Assembly (NCBI RefSeq): GCF_014203705.1
Contig: NZ_JACHJR010000001.1
Span: 806,001-870,000 of the forward strand
Direction of reading: 5' to 3'
Length of the DNA: 64,000 nt
Origin: Kitasatospora gansuensis
Lineage (GTDB): Bacteria > Actinomycetota > Actinomycetes > Streptomycetales > Streptomycetaceae
In this document: positions 26,224 through 35,490 of the stretch, piece after piece
Position numbering within the stretch: position 1 is the first letter of the stretch
Layout of the letters: every line of letters begins with the position of its first letter
Made by a program: the position numbers and the translations under genes
Notes under the pieces: generated by a model
Seen by the model: the letters and a program-made list of their open reading frames with translations, nothing else
Told to the model about the DNA's origin: nothing
Database searches by the model: none

Positions 26224-27813
26224 GTGAGCCCCATCTCCTCTCCCCGCCGTCACCTCGCGGCCGGAGCAATAGCGGTCACCGCCGCCCTCGTTGCCGTCAC
26301 TGTCCAGACCGGCTCGGCCACCGCCGTCCCCGGCCGCGACGCGGCGATCGCCCAGGCCAAGGCCAACGTCGCCCGCTACGCCGGGACCTTCGGCTTCGGC
26401 GCGGGCCAGGACCTGCAGGTCAAGGACGTCATCCTCGACGCCGACGGCACCCAGCACGTCCGCTTCGACCGCACCTACCAGGGCCTGCCGGTCGTCGGTG
26501 GCGACCTGGTGGTGCATCAGGACGCCCACGGCCGGCTCAAGGACTCGTCCCACGGCAAGGCCCACGACCCCAAGGTGAAGTCCACCGTCCCGGCCGTCCC
26601 CGCCCAGGCCAGCGCGAGCAGCGCCCTGCGCGACGCCGAGGGCATCAGCTCCGCGACCAGCACCCCCGAGCTGATCGTCTGGGCCGCCGACGGCACCCCC
26701 CGCCTCGCCTGGCGGACCACCGTCGCCGGGCTCGGTGACCACGGCCAGCCGGCCGGCAAGGTCGTCGTCACCGACGCCTCCACCGGCGAGCAGATCGAGG
26801 CGTACGACGCCGAGCACCAGGCCGTCGGCACCGGCCACTCGGAGTACACCGGCGACGTCGCCATCGACACCACCCCGCAGAACGGTGGTTATGCCCTGAT
26901 CGACCCCACCCGGGGCCACATCACCAAGGACGCGAACAACGTCTCGTCCAGCTCTCTCAACGCGAGCTCCGGCACCCTGTTCACCGACGCGGACAACGTC
27001 TGGGGCGACGGCAAGAAGTTCACCGGCGTCCGCGCCACCGCCGCCGTCGACGCCCACGCCAACACGGCCTGGACGTACGACTACTACAAGAACACCTTCG
27101 GCCGCAGCGGCATCAAGAACGACGGCAAGGGCGCCACCGTCTTCGTGCACGTCGGCACCAAGTGGGACAACGCCCAGTGGTCCGACACCTGCTTCTGCAT
27201 GATGACCGGTGACGGCGACGGCGTGACCGACCCCGAGCAGGTCGACCTCGACACCATGGGCCACGAGATGACCCACGGCGTCACCAGCGCCACCGCCAAC
27301 CTGCGCTACAGCGGCGAGTCGGGCGGTCTCAACGAGGCCACCAGCGACATCTTCGGGACCATGGTCGAGTGGTACGCCAACAACGGCGTCGACACCCCCG
27401 ACTACCTGTTCAGCGACCAGTCCACCCCGCCGTGGCTGCGCCGGATGGACAAGCCGTCGCTGGACGGCCGGTCCGCCGACTGCTGGACCCGCAAGGTCGG
27501 CCAGCTCGACGTCCACAACTCCTCGGGCGTGGGCAACCACTGGTTCTACCTCGCCAGCGAGGGCAGCGGCACCAAGACCATCAACGGTGTCACCTACAAC
27601 AGCCCCACCTGCAACAGCTCGACCGTGACCGGCATCGGCAACCAGAAGGCCGCCAAGATCTGGTACCGCGCGCTGACCGTCTACATGACGTCCACCACGG
27701 ACTACAAGGGCGCCCGCGCCGCGTCCCTGAAGGCCGCCACGGACCTCTACGGCAGCACCAGCGCCGAGTACAAGGCCGTCGCCGCCGCGTGGAGCGCCGT
27801 CAGCGTCAACTGA
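26224..27813 (+). CDS. Secreted M4-family neutral metalloprotease (thermolysin type)
   Basis: This is a 529-residue preproprotein. A signal peptide (about 1-34, cleavage near SATA) is followed by an FTP/PepSY propeptide ([21 protein letters not shown]) and an M4 domain with HEMTH at 347-351, the ligand Glu in GGLNEATSD and the active-site His in NSSGVGNHWFY. The start is a GTG with GGAG upstream. Unlike the 4511-7696 protease it has no extra C-terminal modules. It is the second M4 enzyme in the window; the two share only the family core. Confidence 0.95.
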   Translation: MSPISSPRRHLAAGAIAVTAALVAVTVQTGSATAVPGRDAAIAQAKANVARYAGTFGFGAGQDLQVKDVILDADGTQHVRFDRTYQGLPVVGGDLVVHQDAHGRLKDSSHGKAHDPKVKSTVPAVPAQASASSALRDAEGISSATSTPELIVWAADGTPRLAWRTTVAGLGDHGQPAGKVVVTDASTGEQIEAYDAEHQAVGTGHSEYTGDVAIDTTPQNGGYALIDPTRGHITKDANNVSSSSLNASSGTLFTDADNVWGDGKKFTGVRATAAVDAHANTAWTYDYYKNTFGRSGIKNDGKGATVFVHVGTKWDNAQWSDTCFCMMTGDGDGVTDPEQVDLDTMGHEMTHGVTSATANLRYSGESGGLNEATSDIFGTMVEWYANNGVDTPDYLFSDQSTPPWLRRMDKPSLDGRSADCWTRKVGQLDVHNSSGVGNHWFYLASEGSGTKTINGVTYNSPTCNSSTVTGIGNQKAAKIWYRALTVYMTSTTDYKGARAASLKAATDLYGSTSAEYKAVAAAWSAVSVN

Positions 27814-27828
27814 CTCGCACAGTGAGCT

Positions 27829-27858
27829 CGTTGCCGTCCGGAGCCCCGGACGGCAACG
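27829..27858 (+). terminator. Hairpin terminator after the M4 protease gene
   Basis: A perfect 13-bp stem, 27829-27841 with 27846-27858, with a 4-base AGCC loop lies 16 bp after the stop codon. No T-tract follows. Confidence 0.7.
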
Positions 27859-28130
27859 GGCTCGCCATTCCACCCGATCCGAACAGGCCGACCCAAGGCC
27901 GGAACAGACGGGGAATCAGAAATCCTCCGTGGCGGGCGAGGTGATTATGTATCGCTTTTCTGCCCCGCGATTCCGCTCCGTTCGCACTGCTCCGCTGCTG
28001 GTCAGAGACTTGACGAGCAGTTTTTTTGTTTTTGACGCGTCAGATCGCAGCCGATAGCGTCCGCCTTGTCTTTTCTGCCGGCCTGGGGGGTGCAGAGGTC
28101 TCTCAGGCATGTCTTTTTCTGGGAGAGCTT
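27859..28130 (+). promoter_or_regulatory. AT-rich upstream region of the pseudo-protease gene
   Basis: This ~270-bp stretch has no gene. It contains an unusual AT-rich core (28018-28036, a run of seven T then GTTTTTGACG). TTGACG-like -35 elements followed by CGATAG at 28052-28057 make a plausible promoter. Confidence 0.4.
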
Positions 28131-30113
28131 GTGCGTACGGTTCGAAGACTGGCGTGGCCGCTCGGCGCGGTGCTGGCGATACCCGTGATGGCCGGGTCGG
28201 TGCCGGCCGCGGCCGCGGAGACCGCGCCGCCGTCCGCGGTGGAGGATTTCGCGTACCCCGGGGCCGCGCAGATCCTGGCGGAGAGTCACGTCGCCCTGAA
28301 GTACGGCGACGGGAACATCCGCCTCGCGGACTGCACCTCGACCGACAACCTGATCGAGGTGTTCAGCCGGACCTTCGACACCGGCTCCGTCAAGGTCTGC
28401 TTCAAGGTCACCGGGCCCACCGGCTTCCTGGCCCTGGAGCTCCCGAAGGTCTACAGCGTCAAGGGCGACGACCACGCCGTCAAGGCCACGCTGAACACCG
28501 GCGGTTCGGTCAGCAGCGTCGACATCAAGAAGAACCTCTACACCCCCGTCGGCGAGGGCACCTCCACCGACGGCACCACCCTGCTCGAGCTCAACGCCAC
28601 CGACGGACCCGCCGCACCGGCCGGGACCGCGAGCGCGTACCCGGCGATCGGTGCCGTCCAGGTCGGGCAGCCCGGCCACGAGGGCTCCCGCTCCTGCAGC
28701 GCCACGCTGGTCGCCCCGCAGTGGGTGCTCACCGCCGCCAACTGCTTCGCCACCGGGACGACCCCGGCCGCCGACGGCGCCCCCAAGGCCAAGACCACGG
28801 TCACCCTCGGGCGTGCCGACCTCGCGGCCAACGGCGGCTTCGTCACCGAGGGCGTCGAGCTGGTCTCCCGGACCGACCGTGACCTGGTCATGGTCCGGCT
28901 CGCCCAGCCCGCCACCGGCATCACCCCGATGCCGATCGCGACCAGCGCCCCCGCCGCCGGCCAGGACCTCACGGTCACCGGTTTCGGCCGCACCAAGGCC
29001 GACTGGCTGCCGGGCAAGCTCCACACCGCCACCTTCACCGTCGGCGCCGTCGCCGCCACCGGCCTCGACCTCGCGGCCAAGGCCGCGGCCGACACGTTCT
29101 GCAAGGGCGACGCCGGTGGCCCGGCGATCCGCCAGACCGCCGGCGGCTTCGAGCTGGCCGCGGTCAACAGCCGTTCCTGGCAGGGCGGTTGCTTCGGCAC
29201 CGCGGCCACCGAGACCCGTACCGGCGCGTACGACACCCGCACCGACGACCTCGCCGGGTGGATCCAGGGCGTCGGCAGCCGGATCTCCGCGGCGGCGAAC
29301 GAGGCCGGCGGCAGCGGGCGGGTCCGCTGGGCCGACTTCGACGGCGACCGCAAGCCCGACTACATCGTGGTCGCGGACAACGGCGAGGTGTTCGTCTACC
29401 TCAACCGGGGCGGCGACCCGGCCGGCGCGAACGGCTGGCAGGGCATCGGCCGGGTTGCCACCGGTGTCACCAACGACCGCAGCCGGGTCCGGTTCGCCGA
29501 CTTCGACGGTGACCTCAAGGCCGACTACATCGTGGTCAACCCGGACGGCAAGGTCGACGTGTACCTCAACCGGGGTGGCGACGTCGGCAACGGCTGGCAG
29601 AAGATCACCGTCGCGACCGGGGTGACCACCAACCAGAACCAGGTCCGCTTCACCGACTTCGACGGCGACGGCCGGACCGACTACATGGTCATCGCCGACA
29701 GCGGCGAGATCAACGTCTGGCTGAACCGCGGCGGCGACCCGGCGGGCGGCGCCGGCTGGCAGGGCATCGGCCGGGTGGCCACCGGCCTCACCAACGACCG
29801 CAGCCGGGTCCGCTTCGCGGACCTCGACGGTGACGGCAAGGCCGACTACTACCTGATCAACCCGGACGGCAAGGTCGTCGTCTACCTCAACAAGGGCGGC
29901 GACGTCGGCGGCGGCTGGACCAGCCTCGGCCAGATCGCCACCGGTCTGACCACCGACCAGAACCGCGTCCAGTTCGTCGACTTCAACGGCGACAAGCACG
30001 CCGACTACGTCCTCGGCGGCGCCTCCGACAGCAGCGCGACCGTGTTCGCCTGGAACGGCGGCGACAGCGGCAACGGCTGGAACAACCTCGGCAAGGTCGC
30101 CAGCGGCGCCTGA
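28131..30113 (+). CDS. Secreted trypsin-fold protein with degenerate catalytic triad and five VCBS/FG-GAP repeats
   Basis: The 660-residue protein starts at a GTG with GGGAGAG upstream and has a signal peptide ending near AAAAE. Residues ~165-385 have the chymotrypsin fold. The His block reads LTAANC with Asn204 in place of the catalytic His. The Asp block is kept (DLVMVRL, Asp251). The nucleophile loop reads CKGDAGGPA with Ala328 instead of Ser. It should therefore not cleave peptides. From ~395 to the end are five repeats of ~50 residues with calcium-type DxDGDxxxD loops, for example FADFDGDLKADY, as in integrin-like VCBS/FG-GAP propellers. A binding or scaffold role is likely. Confidence 0.9.
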   Translation: MRTVRRLAWPLGAVLAIPVMAGSVPAAAAETAPPSAVEDFAYPGAAQILAESHVALKYGDGNIRLADCTSTDNLIEVFSRTFDTGSVKVCFKVTGPTGFLALELPKVYSVKGDDHAVKATLNTGGSVSSVDIKKNLYTPVGEGTSTDGTTLLELNATDGPAAPAGTASAYPAIGAVQVGQPGHEGSRSCSATLVAPQWVLTAANCFATGTTPAADGAPKAKTTVTLGRADLAANGGFVTEGVELVSRTDRDLVMVRLAQPATGITPMPIATSAPAAGQDLTVTGFGRTKADWLPGKLHTATFTVGAVAATGLDLAAKAAADTFCKGDAGGPAIRQTAGGFELAAVNSRSWQGGCFGTAATETRTGAYDTRTDDLAGWIQGVGSRISAAANEAGGSGRVRWADFDGDRKPDYIVVADNGEVFVYLNRGGDPAGANGWQGIGRVATGVTNDRSRVRFADFDGDLKADYIVVNPDGKVDVYLNRGGDVGNGWQKITVATGVTTNQNQVRFTDFDGDGRTDYMVIADSGEINVWLNRGGDPAGGAGWQGIGRVATGLTNDRSRVRFADLDGDGKADYYLINPDGKVVVYLNKGGDVGGGWTSLGQIATGLTTDQNRVQFVDFNGDKHADYVLGGASDSSATVFAWNGGDSGNGWNNLGKVASGA

Positions 30114-30123
30114 CGAACGACCG

Positions 30124-30176
30124 GCCGGACGGCCTGCCGCCTCACCTGTACGGGCGAAGCGGCAGGCCCGTCCGGC
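30124..30176 (+). terminator. Hairpin after the VCBS-repeat gene
   Basis: The imperfect inverted repeat GCCGGACGGCCTGCCGC (30124-30140) pairs with 30159-30176, with a single-base bulge. It starts 10 bp after the stop codon. Confidence 0.6.
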
Positions 30177-30292
30177 GAGACCGGGCTCCCGCCGCCGATG
30201 CTCTTCCGGAGCCGCCGGGCGGATGCCAGTGAACATGACGGTGCGTCAGAACGCCCGTCAGCGACGATGTTTGCGAGTCGATAAGGGTGAAA

Positions 30293-33200
30293 GTGACATC
30301 AACAAGGATACGGTCGCGGGTCGCCGCCGCCGGAATCGTGGTCGGCAGCCTGGTGACCGGGCTGCTGGCAGTACCGGCGGCCGCCGACACCGCGCCGCCG
30401 GTGGGCCCGGTCGCCGACCGGGTGAAGGCAGTGGCGGCCTGGCAGGCCGGCGGACCGGCCGTACGCCGGGCCGCGGAGATCGCGCTCGCGGGCTCGGACA
30501 CGGATGTGACGGCGTTCGTGACCTCCGGGCGGCAGGCCGCGGCCGACCAGGACCTGCGGACCAAGGTCGAGGAACTGGTCGCGACCTCGGGCCCGGGCGT
30601 CCGGGAGGCGGCGACCGCCGCCCTCACCGCGGGGACCCCGGCCGTGTGGCAGAACTTCCTCGACAAGGGCTACAAGAGCCCGTACGAGCATGACCAGCGG
30701 GTGCTGCTCTCGCAGATCCAGTACGCCGGCGGCCCCGGTGTGCAGGAAGCCGCCAACAAGGCGATGGCCGGCACGCTGGCCGACGTCACCGCCTTCCTCA
30801 ACGTCGGCCAGTACACGCCGCGGGAGCACGACGACCGGGTCAAGCTGACCCAGTTGATGTCCTCGGGCGGCCCGGAGGTCAAGAAGGCCGCCAACGTCGC
30901 GATGGCCGGCACGGTCGAGGACGTCCGCGACTTCCTCCGGTACGGCTACCAGACGGCGGCCGCGCACGACCAGGAAACCCTGACGGTCGCTCAGCTCGCC
31001 GACCTGACCCGCAACGCCTCCGCGCAGGCCGGTGAGCAGGCCACCGTCGCCAGGGACGCGGCCGCCAAGGCGATCGAGGCGACCGCGCTGGCCAAGCAGG
31101 CCTCCGAGCGTGCCGCCAACGAGACCAAGCTCGCCCAGGGCGAGGCCTCGAAGGCCTCCAACGCGGCCGGGCGTGCGGCGGATGCCGCAGGACGGGCGGC
31201 CAAGGCCGCGCAGACCGCCTCCAACGCGGCCGCCACCGCCAACGAGGCGGCCCGGCAGGCCGCGAACGCCGCCGCCGACGCCGCAGCCGCCGCCACCCTC
31301 GCGGGTGAGGCGGCGGGCAAGGCACGCGCCGCCGCAGCCGCAGCGGCCGGTGACGCGAGCAAGGCCGCCGGTGCGCGGGACGCGGCCGTGGCCGCCCGCA
31401 AGGCCGCAGCCGATGCCCGCGGCGCGGGTGAATCCGCCGCCTGGGCGGGCCGGGCCGCGACCCAGGCCGGCTACGCCGCGCAGGCGGCGAAGTCCGCCGG
31501 TGACAACGCCGACGCCGCCGCCACCGCCGCACTTGAGGCCGCCAACCAGTCCGGTGTGGCCGGCGACGCCGCCGACCGCGCCCGGGTGGAAGCCGCCCGC
31601 GCCAGGTCCGCCGCAGCCGAGGCCCGCCGCGCGGCCGCCGCCACGGTGAAGATCGCCAACGACGCGGCCGCAGCCGCGGCCGAGGCCCAGCGCGCCGCCA
31701 ACGCGGCCGCCGCCCACGCCGAAGCCGCCGCCGCAGCCGCCGACACGGCCGCCCAGTACGCCGGCCAGGCCGCGAGTGCGGCAAGCACCGCCCAGGTCGC
31801 CGCCACCGAAGCACAGGCCACCGCCGACTCGGCGGCGAACTCCGCCACCCAGGCCCACAAGATCACCGAGATCGCCCGGGCCTCCGACCAGGAGCGCCTG
31901 GACGCCCAGCTGGCCGCGCAGTTCGCCGCCGCCCAGCAGGCCGCCCGGGACGAGGACCGCAAGGCCAAGCGGGCCGAGTGGGAGGCCGGGAAGGGCGCCG
32001 CGCTGGCGGCCGACACCGAGCGTCTGCTCACCGAGGCCACCGCCGCCGGGGTTGATCCGAAGGTCGCGGTCACCAAGGGCCGCCAGGCCGCAGCCCGACT
32101 GCTGGACGCGGGTGGCCCGTGGGCCAAGGCCGCCGCCCAGAGCGCGCTGGAGGGCACCGAGGCCGACGTCCGCGCCTTCCTCGGCACCGCACTGCCGCAG
32201 GCCCGCGAGCGGGACGACCGGGTCAGCGTGACGGCCATCGCGAAGGGGTCCACCAACCCCGAGCAGCGTCTGGCCGCCGAGACCGCCTCGGTCGGCACCG
32301 TCGCGCAGGTCCGTGAGTTCCTGGTCAACGGCGCCTACCCCGGCCAGGAGCACGACGACCGGGTACTGCTCTCGCAGATCCAGTCCGCCGGCGGCCCCGG
32401 CGTCCAGGAAGCCGCGAACAAGGCGATGGGCGGCACCCACGCCGACGTCCGCGCCTTCCTGACGACCGGTCAGTACACCGCCCGCGTCCACGACAACCTC
32501 GTCCTGGTCAACCAGGCCCTGGCGGCCGGCGGACCCGAGGTCCAGGCCGCCGCCCAGGCAGCCCTCGCCGGACCCACCTCCGGCCTGGTGCCGTTCCTGC
32601 AGACCGGCCTGCCCAAGGCCCAGCAGCGCGACACCTTCACCGCCGCCCACAAGGCGACGATCGACTCCTACCTCGCCACCATCGACGGCAACGTCGCCCA
32701 AGCGCGCAAGTACGCCGCCGACGCCGCCCAGTCCTACGCCACCGCCCGCGGCGCCGCCAACGAGGCCGCCACCTACGCCAACCAGGCGCAGACCTCCGCC
32801 GAGCAGGCCATCGTCTGGGCCAACAAGGCGCAGGCCTCCGCCGACCAGGCCCAGGCCTCCGCCAACCAGGCGGCCGCCTACGCCAAGCAGGCCCGTACCG
32901 CGGCCGCCTCCGCCGACGCCGCAGCCCGCAGCGCCGACGCCTCGGCCAATGCGGCCGCGGACTACGCGAAGCAGGCCAAGCAGTCCGCCGCGGACGCGAA
33001 GACCGCGTCCGAGCAGGCGTACGCCTCAAAGATCGCCGCCAACAAGAGCTCCGAGGAGGCCGCCAAGGCCGCCGAGGAGGCCAAGGCGGAAGCGTTCAAG
33101 AAGCAGCAGGCCAACGCCGTCGACGACTCCTACATCAAGGACACCGTCTACATCGACGAGGCCGGCAACGTCTCCGCCGTCTTCGCCCACCCGCAGGGTG

Positions 33201-34390
33201 AGCTGAAGCAGGAGCTGGTCAAGCAGGACCTGTCGAAGTGCATGGCCGACGACCCCGGCCAGCCGTTCGCCTGGCTCACCGGCACCGGTGCCTGGTACAA
33301 GAACGCGAACGGCGACCTGGTCTGTGACGTCCCGGTCACGGTCAAGGTCTCCGGCACCATCGACTACGAGATCCGGTCCTGCCCGCAGGCGAACACCACG
33401 CTCGCCAACTGCGAGGGCAAGTACGGCTCCGGCGACGCCCTGACGATCACCAGCACGACGCTGAACGGCGAGCCGTACAGCACCGTCATGCAGCTGACCT
33501 ACACCGAGTTCGCCAAGCACTACAAGGTCACCTGCACCGAGGGCTTCTGCAGCACCCCGGACAGCTCCCGGCTGCTCCTGCACATGCTGACGGACGACAT
33601 CGTCAAGTGCTGGAACCACCCGGGTATCAACGCGGCCTGCGGCTGGGCCGTCGCCACCGTGGTGCCCGGCAGCACCCTGATCAAGGGCGCGAAGGCGGTC
33701 GCCGCCGTCAAGATCGCGATGGTCACCGGCATCGCCATCGACGACGCCCTGCTCGCGCTGAAGACCTCCGGCGTCGTGACCAAGACGGTCGCGATGGCGA
33801 AGATCGAGGCCCAGGTCGCCGACTGGAGCCTCTTCTGGAAGCTCTACCGGCAGGACAAGTTCGGGCCGAACCTGGCCAGCCTGCCGGAGGCCGTGCGGAA
33901 GCTCACGACCGGCTACAGCCCGTACGGCAACCTCGGCCGCATCGAGTTCATGAAGAAGTTCTGGAGCGAAACGGCATGGACCGACAAGGTGACCGGCGAG
34001 GTCCATGCCGGGTGGATCTACCCCGGGGAGGAGTATTTCATCCCGGGCACCAAGGAGATGCTGGCCGACGGCAAGGTCACGGCCGGCACGATCTGGGACC
34101 GGTTCGGCGACAACGGCGGCAAGTGGCTCTCACCCGCCGCCGAGAACGCTGACTTCGCCTCCCGGGCGCTGCCGCCCACCAACCTCAACAACAACCAGTA
34201 CCGGCGCTTCAAGTGGATCAAGGACTACGACGTCGCCGGCGCAGGTACGATCGAGGAGAGCAAGGTGGCGGCGTGGTTCGGGCAGCGCGGAGGCGCGACC
34301 CAGTTCAAGACCGAGAAGTCGGTCGAGGAGCTCTGCATCGCGGGGTACCTGGTCTACGAGGACGGAACGTCATGCAAGCCGAAGCCATGA
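30293..34390 (+). CDS. Polymorphic toxin: ALF-repeat protein with C-terminal TNT-type NAD+ glycohydrolase domain
   Basis: This exported protein has about 1365 residues; AAGGG lies 5 bases before the GTG at 30293, and GTG 30287 is an alternative. A signal peptide (~1-32) is followed by four ALF repeats (~45-240), a long Ala-rich coiled coil (~245-560), a second ALF block (~580-770), a second Ala-rich helix region (~775-950) and a pretoxin stretch with Cys pairs and a hydrophobic segment near 1120. The last ~120 residues match the tuberculosis necrotizing toxin fold: IWDRFGDNGGKWLSP, FASRALPP (Arg1291) and AAWFGQRGGA (Gln1331), the counterparts of Arg757 and Gln822 in TNT. The predicted activity is NAD+ hydrolysis in a rival cell. 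The next gene overlaps its 3' end and is the likely immunity factor. Confidence 0.9.
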   Translation: MTSTRIRSRVAAAGIVVGSLVTGLLAVPAAADTAPPVGPVADRVKAVAAWQAGGPAVRRAAEIALAGSDTDVTAFVTSGRQAAADQDLRTKVEELVATSGPGVREAATAALTAGTPAVWQNFLDKGYKSPYEHDQRVLLSQIQYAGGPGVQEAANKAMAGTLADVTAFLNVGQYTPREHDDRVKLTQLMSSGGPEVKKAANVAMAGTVEDVRDFLRYGYQTAAAHDQETLTVAQLADLTRNASAQAGEQATVARDAAAKAIEATALAKQASERAANETKLAQGEASKASNAAGRAADAAGRAAKAAQTASNAAATANEAARQAANAAADAAAAATLAGEAAGKARAAAAAAAGDASKAAGARDAAVAARKAAADARGAGESAAWAGRAATQAGYAAQAAKSAGDNADAAATAALEAANQSGVAGDAADRARVEAARARSAAAEARRAAAATVKIANDAAAAAAEAQRAANAAAAHAEAAAAAADTAAQYAGQAASAASTAQVAATEAQATADSAANSATQAHKITEIARASDQERLDAQLAAQFAAAQQAARDEDRKAKRAEWEAGKGAALAADTERLLTEATAAGVDPKVAVTKGRQAAARLLDAGGPWAKAAAQSALEGTEADVRAFLGTALPQARERDDRVSVTAIAKGSTNPEQRLAAETASVGTVAQVREFLVNGAYPGQEHDDRVLLSQIQSAGGPGVQEAANKAMGGTHADVRAFLTTGQYTARVHDNLVLVNQALAAGGPEVQAAAQAALAGPTSGLVPFLQTGLPKAQQRDTFTAAHKATIDSYLATIDGNVAQARKYAADAAQSYATARGAANEAATYANQAQTSAEQAIVWANKAQASADQAQASANQAAAYAKQARTAAASADAAARSADASANAAADYAKQAKQSAADAKTASEQAYASKIAANKSSEEAAKAAEEAKAEAFKKQQANAVDDSYIKDTVYIDEAGNVSAVFAHPQGELKQELVKQDLSKCMADDPGQPFAWLTGTGAWYKNANGDLVCDVPVTVKVSGTIDYEIRSCPQANTTLANCEGKYGSGDALTITSTTLNGEPYSTVMQLTYTEFAKHYKVTCTEGFCSTPDSSRLLLHMLTDDIVKCWNHPGINAACGWAVATVVPGSTLIKGAKAVAAVKIAMVTGIAIDDALLALKTSGVVTKTVAMAKIEAQVADWSLFWKLYRQDKFGPNLASLPEAVRKLTTGYSPYGNLGRIEFMKKFWSETAWTDKVTGEVHAGWIYPGEEYFIPGTKEMLADGKVTAGTIWDRFGDNGGKWLSPAAENADFASRALPPTNLNNNQYRRFKWIKDYDVAGAGTIEESKVAAWFGQRGGATQFKTEKSVEELCIAGYLVYEDGTSCKPKP

Positions 34391-34656
34391 ACCGGCACCA
34401 ACTCCTGGCGGCGCTGCGTGAGTTCGGGGTGAGTGACACCGTCTACGGCATCAACACCCGGGATCTGAAGTCCTTCGTCTACGTGCCGGAGGCGGCGCCC
34501 GTCCTCGCTGAAGGACTCGACGGCCGCTGGTACATCAGCGTGTACGAGAGAGGTGAGCAGTGGATCGAAGCGAGCTTCGACACCGAGGCGGAAGCCTGCG
34601 CCTATCTGTACGAGACGGTGACCCGTCGATGGGCCAACCGCCCGTCGCAGGGGTAG
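34372..34656 (+). CDS. Putative immunity protein for the TNT-type toxin
   Basis: This is a 94-residue acidic soluble protein with no signal peptide. It overlaps the toxin's 3' end by 19 bases, starting at an ATG with GAGGA 9 bases upstream; a second ATG at 34387 overlaps the toxin stop as ATGA. It contains LKSFVYVPEAAPVLAEGLDG followed by a beta-rich centre (RWYISVYERGEQWIEASF) and a C-terminal helix. I do not recognise the family with certainty. Location directly after a toxin domain, small size and acidity are the usual marks of an immunity gene. Confidence 0.8.
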   Translation: MQAEAMNRHQLLAALREFGVSDTVYGINTRDLKSFVYVPEAAPVLAEGLDGRWYISVYERGEQWIEASFDTEAEACAYLYETVTRRWANRPSQG

Positions 34657-34690
34657 CGGTCGAGCCTCAGCACTGAGGCACTGAGGCACG

Positions 34691-34727
34691 GGTGCGGCCT
34701 GGCGGGAACGCCAGGCCGCACCTTTTT
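34691..34727 (+). terminator. Rho-independent terminator of the toxin-immunity operon
   Basis: A perfect 14-bp GC-rich stem (34691-34704 with 34709-34722) has a GGAA tetraloop and is followed by TTTTT. It is one of the clearest intrinsic terminators in the window. Confidence 0.9.
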
Positions 34728-34732
34728 GTGCG

Positions 34733-35452
34733 TCAGACCATCAGCCGTCCCCAGGTGACCGGGCCGACGATGCCGTCCGCCTCAAGCTCGCGGTCCTGCT
34801 GGAAGGTCAGCACCGCGTCCTCGGTGGCGTCACCGAAGTCCCCGTCGGCACCCCAGGGTTCGAGCCGGTCGCCGTACTCGTGCCGGATCAGCGCCTGCTG
34901 GACGGCGGTCACCGGCCCGCCCTGCGAGCCGTGCCGGATCAGCTGCCCGGGGTAGCCGTCGGAAGAGGCCGGGGCGGCGGACGGGCCCGATCCGTACGCG
35001 GGGCGGCCGAAGCCGAGCACGCTGCCCCGTGGGCGGCTGCGGCGGTAGCAGCCGTCCCCGTTGCTCTGCGAACCCCCGTCGCCGGGGCTGGTGTTGCCCT
35101 CGATGGTGGCGAGGTGGTCGCCGGGTGCACTGTCCTCGACCACCAGTCCGACGTGGTCGGCCACGCCGTCCTCGTCCCAGTCGTAGAAGACGATGTCACC
35201 GCGCCGGGCCCCGTCCTCGGCGTCCACCCAGTGGCCGCGGTCGCGGAAGAACTCCACGTGGTCCGGGCAGTAGGCGAACCGGCCGACGGCCTCGGCGTTG
35301 CCGCTCCGGTCGGCCCAGTACGACACCGCCATGTCGCACCAGGGGTTGTGGTTGAGGCCGTACCAGGCCCCGTGCTTGCTGTCGTTGCCCGAGCCTTCCT
35401 GGTAGCCCAGGTCGGCGGCGGCCGCCTCGATCATCGCGCCGGCGGTACCCAT
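34733..35452 (-). CDS. CHAP-domain peptidase with peptidoglycan-binding domain, no signal peptide
   Basis: This 239-residue protein starts at an ATG with GGAG 5 bases upstream. Residues ~1-150 form a CHAP amidase/endopeptidase-like domain: WCDMAVSYWAD carries the candidate catalytic Cys, DHVGLVVED the His. Residues ~175-239 form a PG_binding_1 domain (GPVTAVQQAL, DGDFGDATEDAVLTFQQD, DGIVGPVTWGRL). It should cut peptidoglycan cross-links, yet no Sec, Tat or lipoprotein signal is visible. It lies 38 bp after the lectin/CAP gene in the same direction. Confidence 0.85.
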   Translation of the reverse strand: MGTAGAMIEAAAADLGYQEGSGNDSKHGAWYGLNHNPWCDMAVSYWADRSGNAEAVGRFAYCPDHVEFFRDRGHWVDAEDGARRGDIVFYDWDEDGVADHVGLVVEDSAPGDHLATIEGNTSPGDGGSQSNGDGCYRRSRPRGSVLGFGRPAYGSGPSAAPASSDGYPGQLIRHGSQGGPVTAVQQALIRHEYGDRLEPWGADGDFGDATEDAVLTFQQDRELEADGIVGPVTWGRLMV

Positions 35453-35490
35453 GGTTGCTCCGTTCCTGAAGAAGAGTTGCTGACGGCAGG

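Noticed and set aside
28002..32701. Long minus-strand frames across the VCBS and ALF-toxin genes
   Set aside because: Repetitive Val/Gly/Asp-rich products that mirror the coding repeats on the plus strand.
31020..33100. Apparent tandem DNA repeats resembling a repeat array
   Set aside because: The periodicity follows Ala-rich coiled-coil codons, and no constant repeat-spacer pattern exists, so it is not a CRISPR array.
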